Positions 15,213 to 22,780 of a stretch of DNA of 25,378 nt are shown piece by piece; position 1 is the first letter of the stretch, and the number at the start of each line of letters is the position of its first letter. Location: positions 1 through 25,378 of the IMG/VR virus record IMGVR_UViG_3300035701_000263. One strand, given 5' to 3'. Source of the stretch: a virus. The notes beneath the pieces were generated by a model. That model worked only from the letters and a program-made list of their open reading frames with translations. It had not been told where the DNA came from and ran no database searches. The position numbers and the translations under genes are program-made.

Positions 15213-16213
15213 GATTCGTCCTCCTTGATTAACATTTTATTCGGCCGCTCCTGCGCCTCCCGCAAAGCATTCTCATCTTCCGGGCTCAATACTCGGCCGG
15301 CTTTGATACTTTCTTCGATGACTGCTATGCAGTCTTGAAGATTTCTCGCCGTGCCTTTCTCGGCCTCTCCTGGAAGATCAAGCCCTTTGCGCGTCAGCGC
15401 GTCGGGATCAGCTCCTACTCCTACAAGCGAAACCTCGTAAATCTTCGCAAAGGTCAAATGCGATGGGTTATCTTTATCCTCATGGAACCAATTACCCCCG
15501 ATACTTAAAGCCCGGCCATGACCTTCGGCATAGACCGTCCGCGCATGAGCAACCGGCGGGAAATCCGAAGCGGAAAATACCATCTTGAACTTCAGGCCAA
15601 GTTCATCCTCCATGATATAACCGCCCATTTTAGGGTTGAACGATCCCGCGATATTCTCGACGCAGTTGTAATGGTCCAGTAAACATACCGGGTTTTTGTG
15701 AAAGTCATCCAGGTCATAAATGAAATTACGCAACGCGGTAAAAACCGTAGGAATATCCCCGTAACGATCCTCTTTATTTTTCGTATTGGCATAACCTTCG
15801 ATCGTGACCGCGCCGTTTGCAGCCTTATCGATCTTCATATCAATGATCGAGAATTCCTTCCTTGCTTCCACCCCCGCCGCGCTCCTTGCCTCCTGATAAG
15901 CCTTGACCTGATCTTCGTTCTGGACCGTGATAATCCTTTTCATTCCTTTTCCCCCCTTTTCAAATAGCGGACATTCCGGGATCGACCCCGGCTCGAAATC
16001 TTTGCAGACCTGCGGCTTCTGTTCATTGATTGAACACTTGCCATCCTCGGTCAACTTCGGGCATGGCGCGAATATTTTTAACGAGCCATTTTCTCTGATT
16101 TTAATATCACGTGCGCCCATCCACGCCTTAATATCCGGCGTATCCCATTCTTTTATCTCTGGGAAAATAAGCCACTTGCAACACTCGCCACAAGCATTTT
16201 TACATTCAACCAT
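15197..16213 (-). CDS. Prohead protease fused to an N-terminal YkgJ-like cysteine cluster
   Basis: A 338-residue protein. Residues about 91-290 are an HK97-type (U35/S78) prohead protease that trims the capsid delta-domain: VTIEGYANT, PVCLLDHYN with the catalytic His (about 181) and RALSIGGNW with the Ser (about 237). Residues 4-81 are a CxxxCxxCC cluster with a second block (APCPKL, DGKCSI, PQVCKDFEPG), the pattern of the YkgJ/CxxCxxCC family thought to bind zinc or iron. M91 (15941-15943) is preceded by GGGGGGAAAAGGA, so a free protease could be made from an internal start. The ATG overlaps the preceding stop (TGATG), and the 3' end overlaps the capsid start by 16 bases. Confidence 0.85.
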   Translation of the reverse strand: MVECKNACGECCKWLIFPEIKEWDTPDIKAWMGARDIKIRENGSLKIFAPCPKLTEDGKCSINEQKPQVCKDFEPGSIPECPLFEKGGKGMKRIITVQNEDQVKAYQEARSAAGVEARKEFSIIDMKIDKAANGAVTIEGYANTKNKEDRYGDIPTVFTALRNFIYDLDDFHKNPVCLLDHYNCVENIAGSFNPKMGGYIMEDELGLKFKMVFSASDFPPVAHARTVYAEGHGRALSIGGNWFHEDKDNPSHLTFAKIYEVSLVGVGADPDALTRKGLDLPGEAEKGTARNLQDCIAVIEESIKAGRVLSPEDENALREAQERPNKMLIKEDESWLSH

Positions 16214-16392
16214 CAGTTCCTTATCTCCCCCAGCACTAACCGCCGGTTAAGTCCAAGCATTTGGAGAAATTGCCGATGCTTAATTGCCTTTTCCATTAAC
16301 TCGTTATGCTGGATATTCGCCCACCGGCTGATCTGGCCAGCCTGGGCCGCCATTGTTCTCTGCATAGTTAAATCAAATATCCGCATGAACAT
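16213..16392 (-). CDS. 59-aa helical protein between HNH gene and protease
   Basis: Not recognised. The frame is tied by one-base overlaps at both ends (TAATG with the HNH gene, TGATG with the protease), and GGGAGA lies just before the ATG. The product is basic and helical (MAAQAGQISRWANIQHNEL, then LQMLGLNRRLVLGEI). Before the HNH gene entered, it would have followed the portal directly, so a small head-assembly or portal-associated role is conceivable. Confidence 0.6.
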   Translation of the reverse strand: MFMRIFDLTMQRTMAAQAGQISRWANIQHNELMEKAIKHRQFLQMLGLNRRLVLGEIRN

Positions 16393-16814
16393 TAGTCAAT
16401 CTCCCTCGACATTCCGGCAGCCGCCAATGCTTTAGGCCATGAACCGAAAACATGATAAAAAGTTTGGCGATATGGCCGAACATTTAGCTTGTCGTAAGTC
16501 CAACAACTTGGTATTTTCCCGAGCATATCCTTCGCTTTTTGAAGTGCCATTATTAAATCGGCTTTGCTGTAAAACATATGATTTTTATGATATTCGTTGT
16601 GCGCCTTATGATTTGTTAACTCAAGGTTTTCAATTCGATCGTCAGTTTTATCCTCGTTAATGTGATGAACGATCTCTCCTTCCAATAATGCGCGGCCCAA
16701 GTGCTTCTCCATAACCGCCCGTGAGCGGTATTTTCTCTGGCCGTTCTCGTAAACGATGAACCGTCCATGCTGTTTGCTAAAATATTCGCCGTCTTTTAAT
16801 TTAACCGTTGCCAT
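16392..16814 (-). CDS. HNH homing endonuclease, freestanding
   Basis: A 140-residue nuclease. The N-terminal domain carries the HNH core (RAVMEKHLGRALLEGEIVHH, then INEDKTDDRIENLEL and HNEYHK). The C-terminal 50 residues (KADLIMALQKAKDMLGKIPS to FGSWPKALAAAGM) match the homing-endonuclease-associated repeat that helps DNA recognition. It lies 8 bases after the portal and has only a weak ribosome site, suggesting a selfish insertion in the head module. It is related in its core to the HNH protein at 21092-21598. Confidence 0.85.
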   Translation of the reverse strand: MATVKLKDGEYFSKQHGRFIVYENGQRKYRSRAVMEKHLGRALLEGEIVHHINEDKTDDRIENLELTNHKAHNEYHKNHMFYSKADLIMALQKAKDMLGKIPSCWTYDKLNVRPYRQTFYHVFGSWPKALAAAGMSREID

Positions 16815-16821
16815 ATATTTT

Positions 16822-18795
16822 CTAACTCATCTCGGGCAAAAAACATCCGACGTGCTGGGGATGGAAATCTAAACCATCTGCTTCATCAATAGGAATGTGA
16901 TCTCGATTGCAATTCGTTTCTGGGTAGTCGTCAGTTCCACCGCAACCGAAAACGTCCACGAATTCGACTTCAGCGTCTTGATAGCTCAAGATCGACCCCT
17001 TATCGTAGGCCGCCGAGCTCTCCGTCCGTGCGATCATCTCCGCCCGGTAGCCCCGGGCCTGGGTAAATATCTCCTCGATCCGGGCCTTCAGCTCCGAAAT
17101 CGACTCACCGGCATCTACGCCCTCTTTAATGGCGTCACTTATAGCATCCCGGGTAGTTTCATTCACCCGAGTCACTTTGCGCGCCAGAAGCCCTATCCGT
17201 GCCGTTACCTGTGGATTCCCGGTCGAGGAGTCAACGGAAGTGCCGAGAATGTTGTTTGCATCCTCAATCGCCCGCATAACGACCGCCGTATGGCCCCGGC
17301 GGATAGATTTCAGCAATTCTTCTTTTTCCTTATTGAAGTTGAAAATGTCATCGGCGCTCAACTTACGATCAATCGGCAGGCTCTTTTGAGCAACCAACGC
17401 CGCCAGCACCCTGGCTTCCTGCTCACCAAAAAAGTCGACCATCTCTTTCTTGATCGTCTTGCCGATTTTCTTCCGGGTATTAAGCGACGCCCGATACATG
17501 GCCTGCCTGACCGCGGCAGTTACCTTCTTGGTCCCGGCAAACCCTTTTCCCGGAGGTGTCACTGGCGCAGGAGTAGCCCCACTATCTGCGATTGGGATCA
17601 TATTGATCGGCAGGTAGTAGGCATCCATAGCCGGCTCATCCTCATCCTTTGGTTGGTCAAGATACGTTTCCCGGGCTTGATTCGGTGTCATAAGTGAGTT
17701 TTGAACGGCATCCTTCGCCAGTTTCATGTAAAGTTCTTCGTCTTTTTTAACAACATTATCAAAATAAAACCCCTGCCCCGGTTCAAAATCATTGACGATT
17801 CCCAGGGTAAGCGCTTCCTGCAACTTGACCAGGCGCGGAGCGATCGTATCCGCCAGGAACATCTGCGTTTGCTCTTTACTGTTTGCGTAATTCGCATATT
17901 CAAAAATACCTGCCACTGCTGGCGGCACGCCGAAGATGCCAAGTATCTCCTCACGCGAGAACTTTCGCTGTTCGATGAACGCCATGTCCTTCTGCGAAAG
18001 GCCGATATCCTTGATGTCCATCCCATCGGTCAGCGTGATATTTTTATGCGAATTCTTCACGCCGCGGTATTTCTCAAAGCGCGCTTCAAGTTCGTTAATC
18101 TGTTCTGGGTTCAACGATCCCGGGACAACCAGCGCTGTCGCCGGCCTTCCGCCCTTTGCAAAAAACTGCCAATTGTAATATTGCGCGGCATACTCGGTGT
18201 TATAGAGCATCTCGTTCGCCTGTATCTTCCCCATGCCTACCCGATCATCAATGGGGTTCGGCTCTTTCAGGTGAACGATATCGGTATTCTTGAAAATCAG
18301 CTCCCCGCCGTTGCTGTATCTCACCCGGTAGCCGTCAATATATTTCTGCTCCGATAAAATCGGCTCAACTGCCGCCGGGTTGAGGATCCACAATTCGCTA
18401 TATTTCCCTCTTGGCGTTAGATCATAAGCAGTAGCTTTCATCTTCAGGATGTAAGCATTACCGGCCAGGAGCAGGTGCCAGTCTATGATTTCTCGGAGAG
18501 TATAAAATGTCATGAAAGGATTTGGCCGCTGGAATAATTTCAGCAAATCGGCATTTTTCGTTTCGTTGCCATCGGCGTCATAAATCCCCCATCCCGTCAT
18601 CGCCATCCGGGTCGCGATCTTTGAGCAACACACCGATACCCATGAGATCAACTGCGATGCGGAAAGATAATCCCGCTTCGTGCGGAATTGGCTTGTAGCA
18701 GTTACCCCTTCGTCAAATATCGGCCAGTAGCCGTGTGCCGGCGCTCCCTTTGCCATGAAATTAAAAGCCTTGACCAAGTTTTTTATTAAGCTCAT
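16822..18795 (-). CDS. Portal protein fused to a MuF-like C-terminal domain
   Basis: A 657-residue protein. Residues 1-400 are an HK97-type portal: LISWVSVCCSKIATRMAMTG, LFQRPNPFMTFYTLREIIDW, LLAGNAYI, FKNTDIVHLKEPNPIDDRVG, FSREEILGIFGVPPAVAGIF, then LMTPNQARETYLDQP. It forms the dodecameric ring that admits DNA. After a linker, residues about 430-657 are helical and end with a Mu gpF-like segment: MIARTESSAAYDKGS, VDVFGCGGTDDYPETNCNRD and DFHPQHVGCFLPEMS. The two functions are usually separate genes. GGGGAGAG precedes the ATG. A late internal fusion or a natural two-domain lineage are both possible. Confidence 0.88.
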   Translation of the reverse strand: MSLIKNLVKAFNFMAKGAPAHGYWPIFDEGVTATSQFRTKRDYLSASQLISWVSVCCSKIATRMAMTGWGIYDADGNETKNADLLKLFQRPNPFMTFYTLREIIDWHLLLAGNAYILKMKATAYDLTPRGKYSELWILNPAAVEPILSEQKYIDGYRVRYSNGGELIFKNTDIVHLKEPNPIDDRVGMGKIQANEMLYNTEYAAQYYNWQFFAKGGRPATALVVPGSLNPEQINELEARFEKYRGVKNSHKNITLTDGMDIKDIGLSQKDMAFIEQRKFSREEILGIFGVPPAVAGIFEYANYANSKEQTQMFLADTIAPRLVKLQEALTLGIVNDFEPGQGFYFDNVVKKDEELYMKLAKDAVQNSLMTPNQARETYLDQPKDEDEPAMDAYYLPINMIPIADSGATPAPVTPPGKGFAGTKKVTAAVRQAMYRASLNTRKKIGKTIKKEMVDFFGEQEARVLAALVAQKSLPIDRKLSADDIFNFNKEKEELLKSIRRGHTAVVMRAIEDANNILGTSVDSSTGNPQVTARIGLLARKVTRVNETTRDAISDAIKEGVDAGESISELKARIEEIFTQARGYRAEMIARTESSAAYDKGSILSYQDAEVEFVDVFGCGGTDDYPETNCNRDHIPIDEADGLDFHPQHVGCFLPEMS

Positions 18796-18804
18796 ATCTC
18801 TCCC

Positions 18805-20406
18805 CTACACCGCAAATATTTGATAATTCTTCTGTCCCTGGCTGGCGATATCGTCATAAACCTCCGCATGAAAAAAATGATCGGCCTTATTACCTTCGAC
18901 AAAGTTATATACCTCGTTGCCATCGGCATTGATTTGCTTCACCCGCTGCGGAGCCTTGAGTTGGTCGTAATAGCCGGGGATTGTATTGGCGTTCATCGGG
19001 ATCACGTTCTCGCGTTCAATGAAGCGGTTGCCAGTTTCGTCCATCGCTCGGTTGCGGTTGATAAGCACCTTCATCGGCTTATCGTCCCGCTTGAACTCAA
19101 AGGTTTTGTTAGGGTCCTTGAGCAAGTAATAGGCCAGGAATACCCGGCCTGGAAAACGTGCCGCGAATTTCGCCGCTTCCCGGGTTTCCGGCAGGCCGTC
19201 TATAATGCAATGCCGGACATCAAACTGTTTCATCAGTTGATCGAGTTCCTCGAAGTGCTTCCGCGTGCCGATAAAAACTGCCTTCTTCTTATCGCCGTCC
19301 TTCATCGATACCCGGACGTGCAGCAGATCCCCGACATCTACCCCCATCGAGCAATTAACCGCCTTCTCGATCTTGTAATCCTCCCGGCAGGCGTTGAGGG
19401 ATAGATCATCAAGCTTCCCGCCCTCTACCGCATACGGCAGGCCCAGGTTGCCATTGAAAAAGTCCTGGAGGTTGCGGGTGGTCTGATAGTCGATCCAGAG
19501 CGCCTTCAGGTCGGTTACGGCGAAGATAAGTTTTGAGATGTGATAGCCCCGCTTTAATGCCCCGGGGTTCTGCGCCCGCCATTCGCCCATCTGCTTACGG
19601 TCCAGCGGTGCTTTGCAATCCGCGCAGATCAGTTCCACCTTGTCGGGAATAGGTGTTGCTTTATCCCGGGTCGGCGCCGGCGTTATATTCTTGCTCCAAT
19701 CCGGCACTTGCCACTTACCGCATTTATCGCACTTTAGAAAATATTCGTGCTGGTCGCTCTCGATGTATTCCTGATGGATGCCGTATTCAAAATAGGTCGG
19801 CGTGCTGGCCCGCTTCTTGATCTTGTATTTAGAATCACCGAGCCGCTTCTCCATGATCGGCACGTTCATCTGGATCATTTCGTCGTATTCGTCAAGGATC
19901 AGAAGCCCGGCATCAACCGTTTTGATCTGTCGGGTGTTCTGCGATCCCCGGAAGTAAATGAAATTCAGGCCGACCTGCTTTAAGCCGGTATTGTCGGTCT
20001 TACGGATCAGTTCCTGAAGCCGGAAGGAATCGTCAATGCGCGGGTCAACCCTACCCTGCACGAAATCCCTGATCTGGTCCTTGGCTGGCATCGCATAGAA
20101 AACATTCTCCTCATTTTGCAAAGGGAAGTAGAGTGAATAAGCGATCAGATATTCACTGATTCGGCATTGCGCGGATTTCATTATCACCATGTCAGGATGG
20201 GTATCGTAATAAACCTGCTCAAGTGGCTGCCACCCTTCAAAGCCGAAGCGCTGGCCGTCAATGAAATAATTTTCATGCAGCCAGTCCTTGAAAGACATCT
20301 TTTCGGCCAGCGACTTATCAGCCAGCTTGCGCGCTATTTCATCGAGTAGAGCACGGACACTATAAGCCGAACCCGTCGCCGAGCGTTCCATTAAATTGAT
20401 TGTCAT
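18805..20406 (-). CDS. Terminase large subunit, GpA-like
   Basis: A 533-residue packaging motor with an N-terminal ATPase and C-terminal nuclease. The Walker A position reads MKSAQCRISEY (about 76-86) and lacks the usual GK[ST]; Walker B is GLLILDEYDEM (167-177) and a coupling motif STPT follows at 201-204. A zinc finger typical of GpA-like enzymes uses CDKC (226-229) and CADC (261-264). Nuclease acidic residues are seen in GVDVGD (about 356), IIDG (403) and HAEVYDD (about 518). It starts one base after the preceding stop, with GGGGGGAA as ribosome site. The family call is firm. Confidence 0.9.
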   Translation of the reverse strand: MTINLMERSATGSAYSVRALLDEIARKLADKSLAEKMSFKDWLHENYFIDGQRFGFEGWQPLEQVYYDTHPDMVIMKSAQCRISEYLIAYSLYFPLQNEENVFYAMPAKDQIRDFVQGRVDPRIDDSFRLQELIRKTDNTGLKQVGLNFIYFRGSQNTRQIKTVDAGLLILDEYDEMIQMNVPIMEKRLGDSKYKIKKRASTPTYFEYGIHQEYIESDQHEYFLKCDKCGKWQVPDWSKNITPAPTRDKATPIPDKVELICADCKAPLDRKQMGEWRAQNPGALKRGYHISKLIFAVTDLKALWIDYQTTRNLQDFFNGNLGLPYAVEGGKLDDLSLNACREDYKIEKAVNCSMGVDVGDLLHVRVSMKDGDKKKAVFIGTRKHFEELDQLMKQFDVRHCIIDGLPETREAAKFAARFPGRVFLAYYLLKDPNKTFEFKRDDKPMKVLINRNRAMDETGNRFIERENVIPMNANTIPGYYDQLKAPQRVKQINADGNEVYNFVEGNKADHFFHAEVYDDIASQGQKNYQIFAV

Positions 20407-20601
20407 TCATTCCCCCCAAATGCTTTTTGAAAAGGTTGACAATTTTATCGGTGAGCCATCACCAACTGGATCATCAAAATCTTTTAGATCTGGCTTTAAG
20501 CCATTAAGAAACCGATCGGGTAAAACCGGTAACATTAACGGATTTTCCAAATCTTTCGCCCCACAAATTATTTTTAATGCTGAAATTAAAACTCGAATCA
20601 T
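20407..20601 (-). CDS. 64-aa hypothetical protein between terminase subunits
   Basis: Not recognised. The ATG overlaps the small-terminase stop as ATGA and the gene ends next to the large-terminase ATG, so it is translationally coupled on both sides. The product opens with a short hydrophobic helix (MIRVLISALKIICGA) and continues with an acidic, Pro/Asp-rich part (LKDFDDPVGDGSP). It might be a small packaging accessory or a product of low function kept by gene coupling. Confidence 0.55.
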   Translation of the reverse strand: MIRVLISALKIICGAKDLENPLMLPVLPDRFLNGLKPDLKDFDDPVGDGSPIKLSTFSKSIWGE

Positions 20602-21086
20602 ACCGCCACCTTGCTGAGCGCATCGGCTACTTTGCCTTGCGTCCTGGCATCAGGAATGAAGTGCTTGATAATCGACACGACCTGAATGATCGTTCGCTGA
20701 ACCGTTTCGATCCTGATAGTAAACTTCTCACCTTCCTCGATCTTGTTGAGGCGCTCGATATTCTTGCCAATGGTATCGGAAATGTTCATCAGGAGCTGGA
20801 TCGCTTCCTGGTTGAGCGCTAGGCCCTCACCTTCCGGCATCTGATAACGCTTGAGAAAGTTATTTAACAAACTGGACTGGACCAGAAGGATTTCGCGGAC
20901 ATCGGTTAAGCGCGGGTCTTTCCTGGCTTCTTCCATCATGTCGGCCAATCCTTGCGGGGCGTATTTGGAGTAGAGGCCGGTTTTAATAGGCGTTTTCCCG
21001 CCGTGCATACGGCATTTGTCTTTCCCTTTGATAGCATCATTGCCACATTGAACACCCGATCGCTTACTTTTTGCCGTGCATTGCAT
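20598..21086 (-). CDS. Terminase small subunit
   Basis: A 162-residue protein that recognises phage DNA for packaging. The N-terminus holds two Cys pairs and the HGGKTP motif (MQCTAKSKRSGVQCGND, KDKCRMHGGKTPIKTGLYSK), a pattern typical of phage small terminases, followed by long helices (LLVQSSLLNNFLKRYQM, IGKNIERLNKIEEGEK) that would form the oligomer. GGAAGG, within the 3' end of the HNH gene, precedes the ATG. It sits one gene ahead of the large subunit. Confidence 0.85.
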   Translation of the reverse strand: MQCTAKSKRSGVQCGNDAIKGKDKCRMHGGKTPIKTGLYSKYAPQGLADMMEEARKDPRLTDVREILLVQSSLLNNFLKRYQMPEGEGLALNQEAIQLLMNISDTIGKNIERLNKIEEGEKFTIRIETVQRTIIQVVSIIKHFIPDARTQGKVADALSKVAV

Positions 21087-21091
21087 GAACG

Positions 21092-21598
21092 CTAGACCTT
21101 CCCTTTTTTTACAAGAGGTATCAAAATGCTCTTCAGTTGAGCGTGATGTTTTGAGTGTTCGCTATTGTCAGAAAACAACATAAGATTTTCTACCCGGTTA
21201 TCGGCCTTGTTACTGTTTATGTGATGAACAATTTCAGTTGGAAGAAGTGGCCGCCCTAAATACTTTTCCATTATCAGCCGGTGTTCCATTACATACCCAT
21301 CTTTTGTCGAAAAAGGGTGAGAAGGGCAAAGAGAATAAAGATAGCCTTTGCATTTCATCTTCCCGCCATTCCACCGATAATGATGCTCACCCTTATGTAG
21401 TCTTGGCGTTATTCTTGCCGCGTCTAAAGTTCTTTCCCTTCCCTCTTTTGACCAATTAGGAGTCTTTCCTGTTTTGCTTTTTGTATAACAGATCTGGCTA
21501 CAATATTTTCCCCCACCTCTCTTTAATTCCGAGGGTAAGGCACCAAAGGACTTGCCACACAATTTACATTCGGATTTTATTCTTGTTATTTTTCTCAC
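21092..21598 (-). CDS. HNH endonuclease with N-terminal zinc ribbon
   Basis: A 168-residue nuclease. The N-terminal zinc ribbon uses CKLCGKSF and YCSQIC; the HNH core is [39 protein letters not shown] and a trailing HSKHH. GTG start overlapping the previous stop as GTGA. HNH proteins beside terS/terL are common: some act with terminase in cos cutting, others are mobile. The weak ribosome site and a related HNH gene at 16392-16814 favour a homing element, but a packaging role cannot be excluded. Confidence 0.85.
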   Translation of the reverse strand: MRKITRIKSECKLCGKSFGALPSELKRGGGKYCSQICYTKSKTGKTPNWSKEGRERTLDAARITPRLHKGEHHYRWNGGKMKCKGYLYSLCPSHPFSTKDGYVMEHRLIMEKYLGRPLLPTEIVHHINSNKADNRVENLMLFSDNSEHSKHHAQLKSILIPLVKKGKV

Positions 21599-22194
21599 AA
21601 ATAATATCTTGCCCCTAACACTCCAATAGCCAAATTAGTAACCCCGCTCCCAGATTGGAATGGATACATATCCCCAGCAACAGACACGTTTGGAGTAATA
21701 AACTGTTCTATCCCCACAAACAATCCCCAGCAAGGAATTGAATCGGGAAAAATGGCAAGCCCAGCTTTCAAAGAGGTATATTTATCGGCAGACTTCCAAA
21801 TATTCCCAGCCCCTCGAATTACTGCTCGCTGATCAGATAAAATCCGAGTATACCCAGCCTCAATCTCGACATCGGAACCAACATAGCTCAAGGTTGGGAA
21901 ACCACCGTAAATACCGACCGCTACTCCTTGCTTTGGGATAGGCCGGAGCTGTTCGACTACTTGCTTGGCTATTTCTTCCGGCGATTGTCTGAAACTGCCT
22001 TTGCCCCAGACGGTCTGTATGGAAGATGATTCCGGTTCGACCGGAGGATTTTCGAGGACTTGCTTTAATCTGGAATCAGGTGGCGTGTAGGTTTCATCGT
22101 TCGGTCCAGTCTGGTCAGGAACGTAACCACCAGCGAAGGAAGGGAGAGAAAAACAAAGCAGTAGCAAAACAATAACGCCGATTCGTTTTCGCAT
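21595..22194 (-). CDS. Exported outer-membrane-type protein at the head of the late operon
   Basis: A 199-residue protein with a Sec signal peptide ([21 protein letters not shown], cut before GGYVP), a Pro/Glu-rich linker (residues 25-80), and a C-terminal region of alternating strands ([39 protein letters not shown]) ending ...LGARYYL, like an outer-membrane barrel. The ATG at 22194 is 5 bases from GGAGG; the one at 22197 is only 2. It directly precedes the HNH and small-terminase genes. Phage-coded outer-membrane proteins such as Lom or Cor alter host surfaces or block superinfection; that role is inferred here. Confidence 0.75.
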   Translation of the reverse strand: MRKRIGVIVLLLLCFSLPSFAGGYVPDQTGPNDETYTPPDSRLKQVLENPPVEPESSSIQTVWGKGSFRQSPEEIAKQVVEQLRPIPKQGVAVGIYGGFPTLSYVGSDVEIEAGYTRILSDQRAVIRGAGNIWKSADKYTSLKAGLAIFPDSIPCWGLFVGIEQFITPNVSVAGDMYPFQSGSGVTNLAIGVLGARYYL

Positions 22195-22197
22195 CAT

Positions 22198-22302
22198 GGC
22201 CTCCGATTTGAGGGGGAGCAGGGCCAGCGCTCATAACTGCCGGCCCGTCAATCGATCAAGCCCCTCTATATAACGGCTAAAAGGGGGGGGTCGGGACACT
22301 TT
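22198..22302 (-). promoter_or_regulatory. Gap between early and late operons, likely late control region
   Basis: The longest minus-strand gap in the operon (105 bp). It holds an inverted repeat GGGCC/GGCCC (within 22220-22246), a run of eight Gs at 22283-22290 (read as Cs on the transcript) and TTATATAG, but no convincing -35/-10 pair. Following the HTH gene and preceding the terminase module, it is where a late promoter recognised by an activator would be expected. Confidence 0.35.
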
Positions 22303-22554
22303 TTAAGAGGTTTTATAAAGATTTAGTGCTATTTTTTTAAGTTCTTTTAAGATTTTGTGATAACGGCGTTTCGTTGTGTGGTAAGGGATACGGAGCAATC
22401 GGCTCATCTGGCGAAGGCTGTGCGGCTGGTAAGGAAAAATTCCGAACACCCTGTTCACATAGTCAGCTTTTGAAGGTTCCAGATGAGCAAGTATATCCGC
22501 GCCAATTTCCTTATAAACCTCGTAAGTTACTTCATCAAGATTTAGCCGATTCGT
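22303..22554 (-). CDS. HTH protein, likely late-gene regulator, no canonical start
   Basis: About 80 codons read LDEVTYEVYKEIGADILAHL, then KADYVNRVFGIFPYQPHSLR, and a sigma-like helix-turn-helix (SLRQMSRLLRIPYHTTKRRY) with a basic tail. The last gene before the terminase module is where ArpU/RinA-type late activators lie. The frame has no ATG, GTG or TTG before the conserved-looking part; upstream it stops inside the preceding gene. Options are a rare start (ACG at 22552-22554, 7 bases after GGAGGGG), an ATT start, or a +1 shift at the preceding gene's TCT-TGA-TGA, which would join the two proteins. A sequence error is also possible. Confidence 0.6.
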   Translation of the reverse strand, partial: TNRLNLDEVTYEVYKEIGADILAHLEPSKADYVNRVFGIFPYQPHSLRQMSRLLRIPYHTTKRRYHKILKELKKIALNLYKTS

Positions 22555-22780
22555 TGTTTTTCCCCTCCACCGGCCAGTAGGCCAAACATTCGCCCCTTAA
22601 GTCATAACCTTCTTTATAATCCGCGTATCTCTGCATTATTGCGGTCGGCGCGAGCTTCCGCCAGCAGGTGTCAGCCTGGGGGCAGCCGTTAGAGGCGCAC
22701 TTGCAAATATCTGTCATCCTCTGCGCCGCCAATCTTCGTTCAACGCTGTTGGATAACTTCATTCTTTTTATTATAGCCAT
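22535..22780 (-). CDS. Small cysteine-motif phage protein
   Basis: An 81-residue protein. It opens MAIIKRMKLSNSVERRLAAQ and carries KCASNGCPQADTCWRKLAPT, then GECLAYWP, a cysteine pattern (C-x-C-x4-C-x4-C with a later C) found in small phage proteins that probably bind metal. I start at the ATG 22778-22780, which overlaps the methyltransferase end by 10 bases; the open frame extends to 22849, inside that gene. Its N-terminal SVERRLA block echoes the two micro-proteins at 23322 and 23698. It ends TCT-TGA-TGA, directly over the HTH frame. Confidence 0.65.
   Translation of the reverse strand: MAIIKRMKLSNSVERRLAAQRMTDICKCASNGCPQADTCWRKLAPTAIMQRYADYKEGYDLRGECLAYWPVEGKNNESAKS

Noticed and set aside
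16897-18357. Long plus-strand frames opposite the portal gene
   Set aside because: They are antisense to strong portal motifs; their Arg/Leu/His-rich composition is typical of shadow frames.
22555-22568. A -1 programmed frameshift at the GGGGAAAAAC run
   Set aside because: A -1 shift there does not enter the HTH frame, which is +1; only a +1 event or separate start would work.
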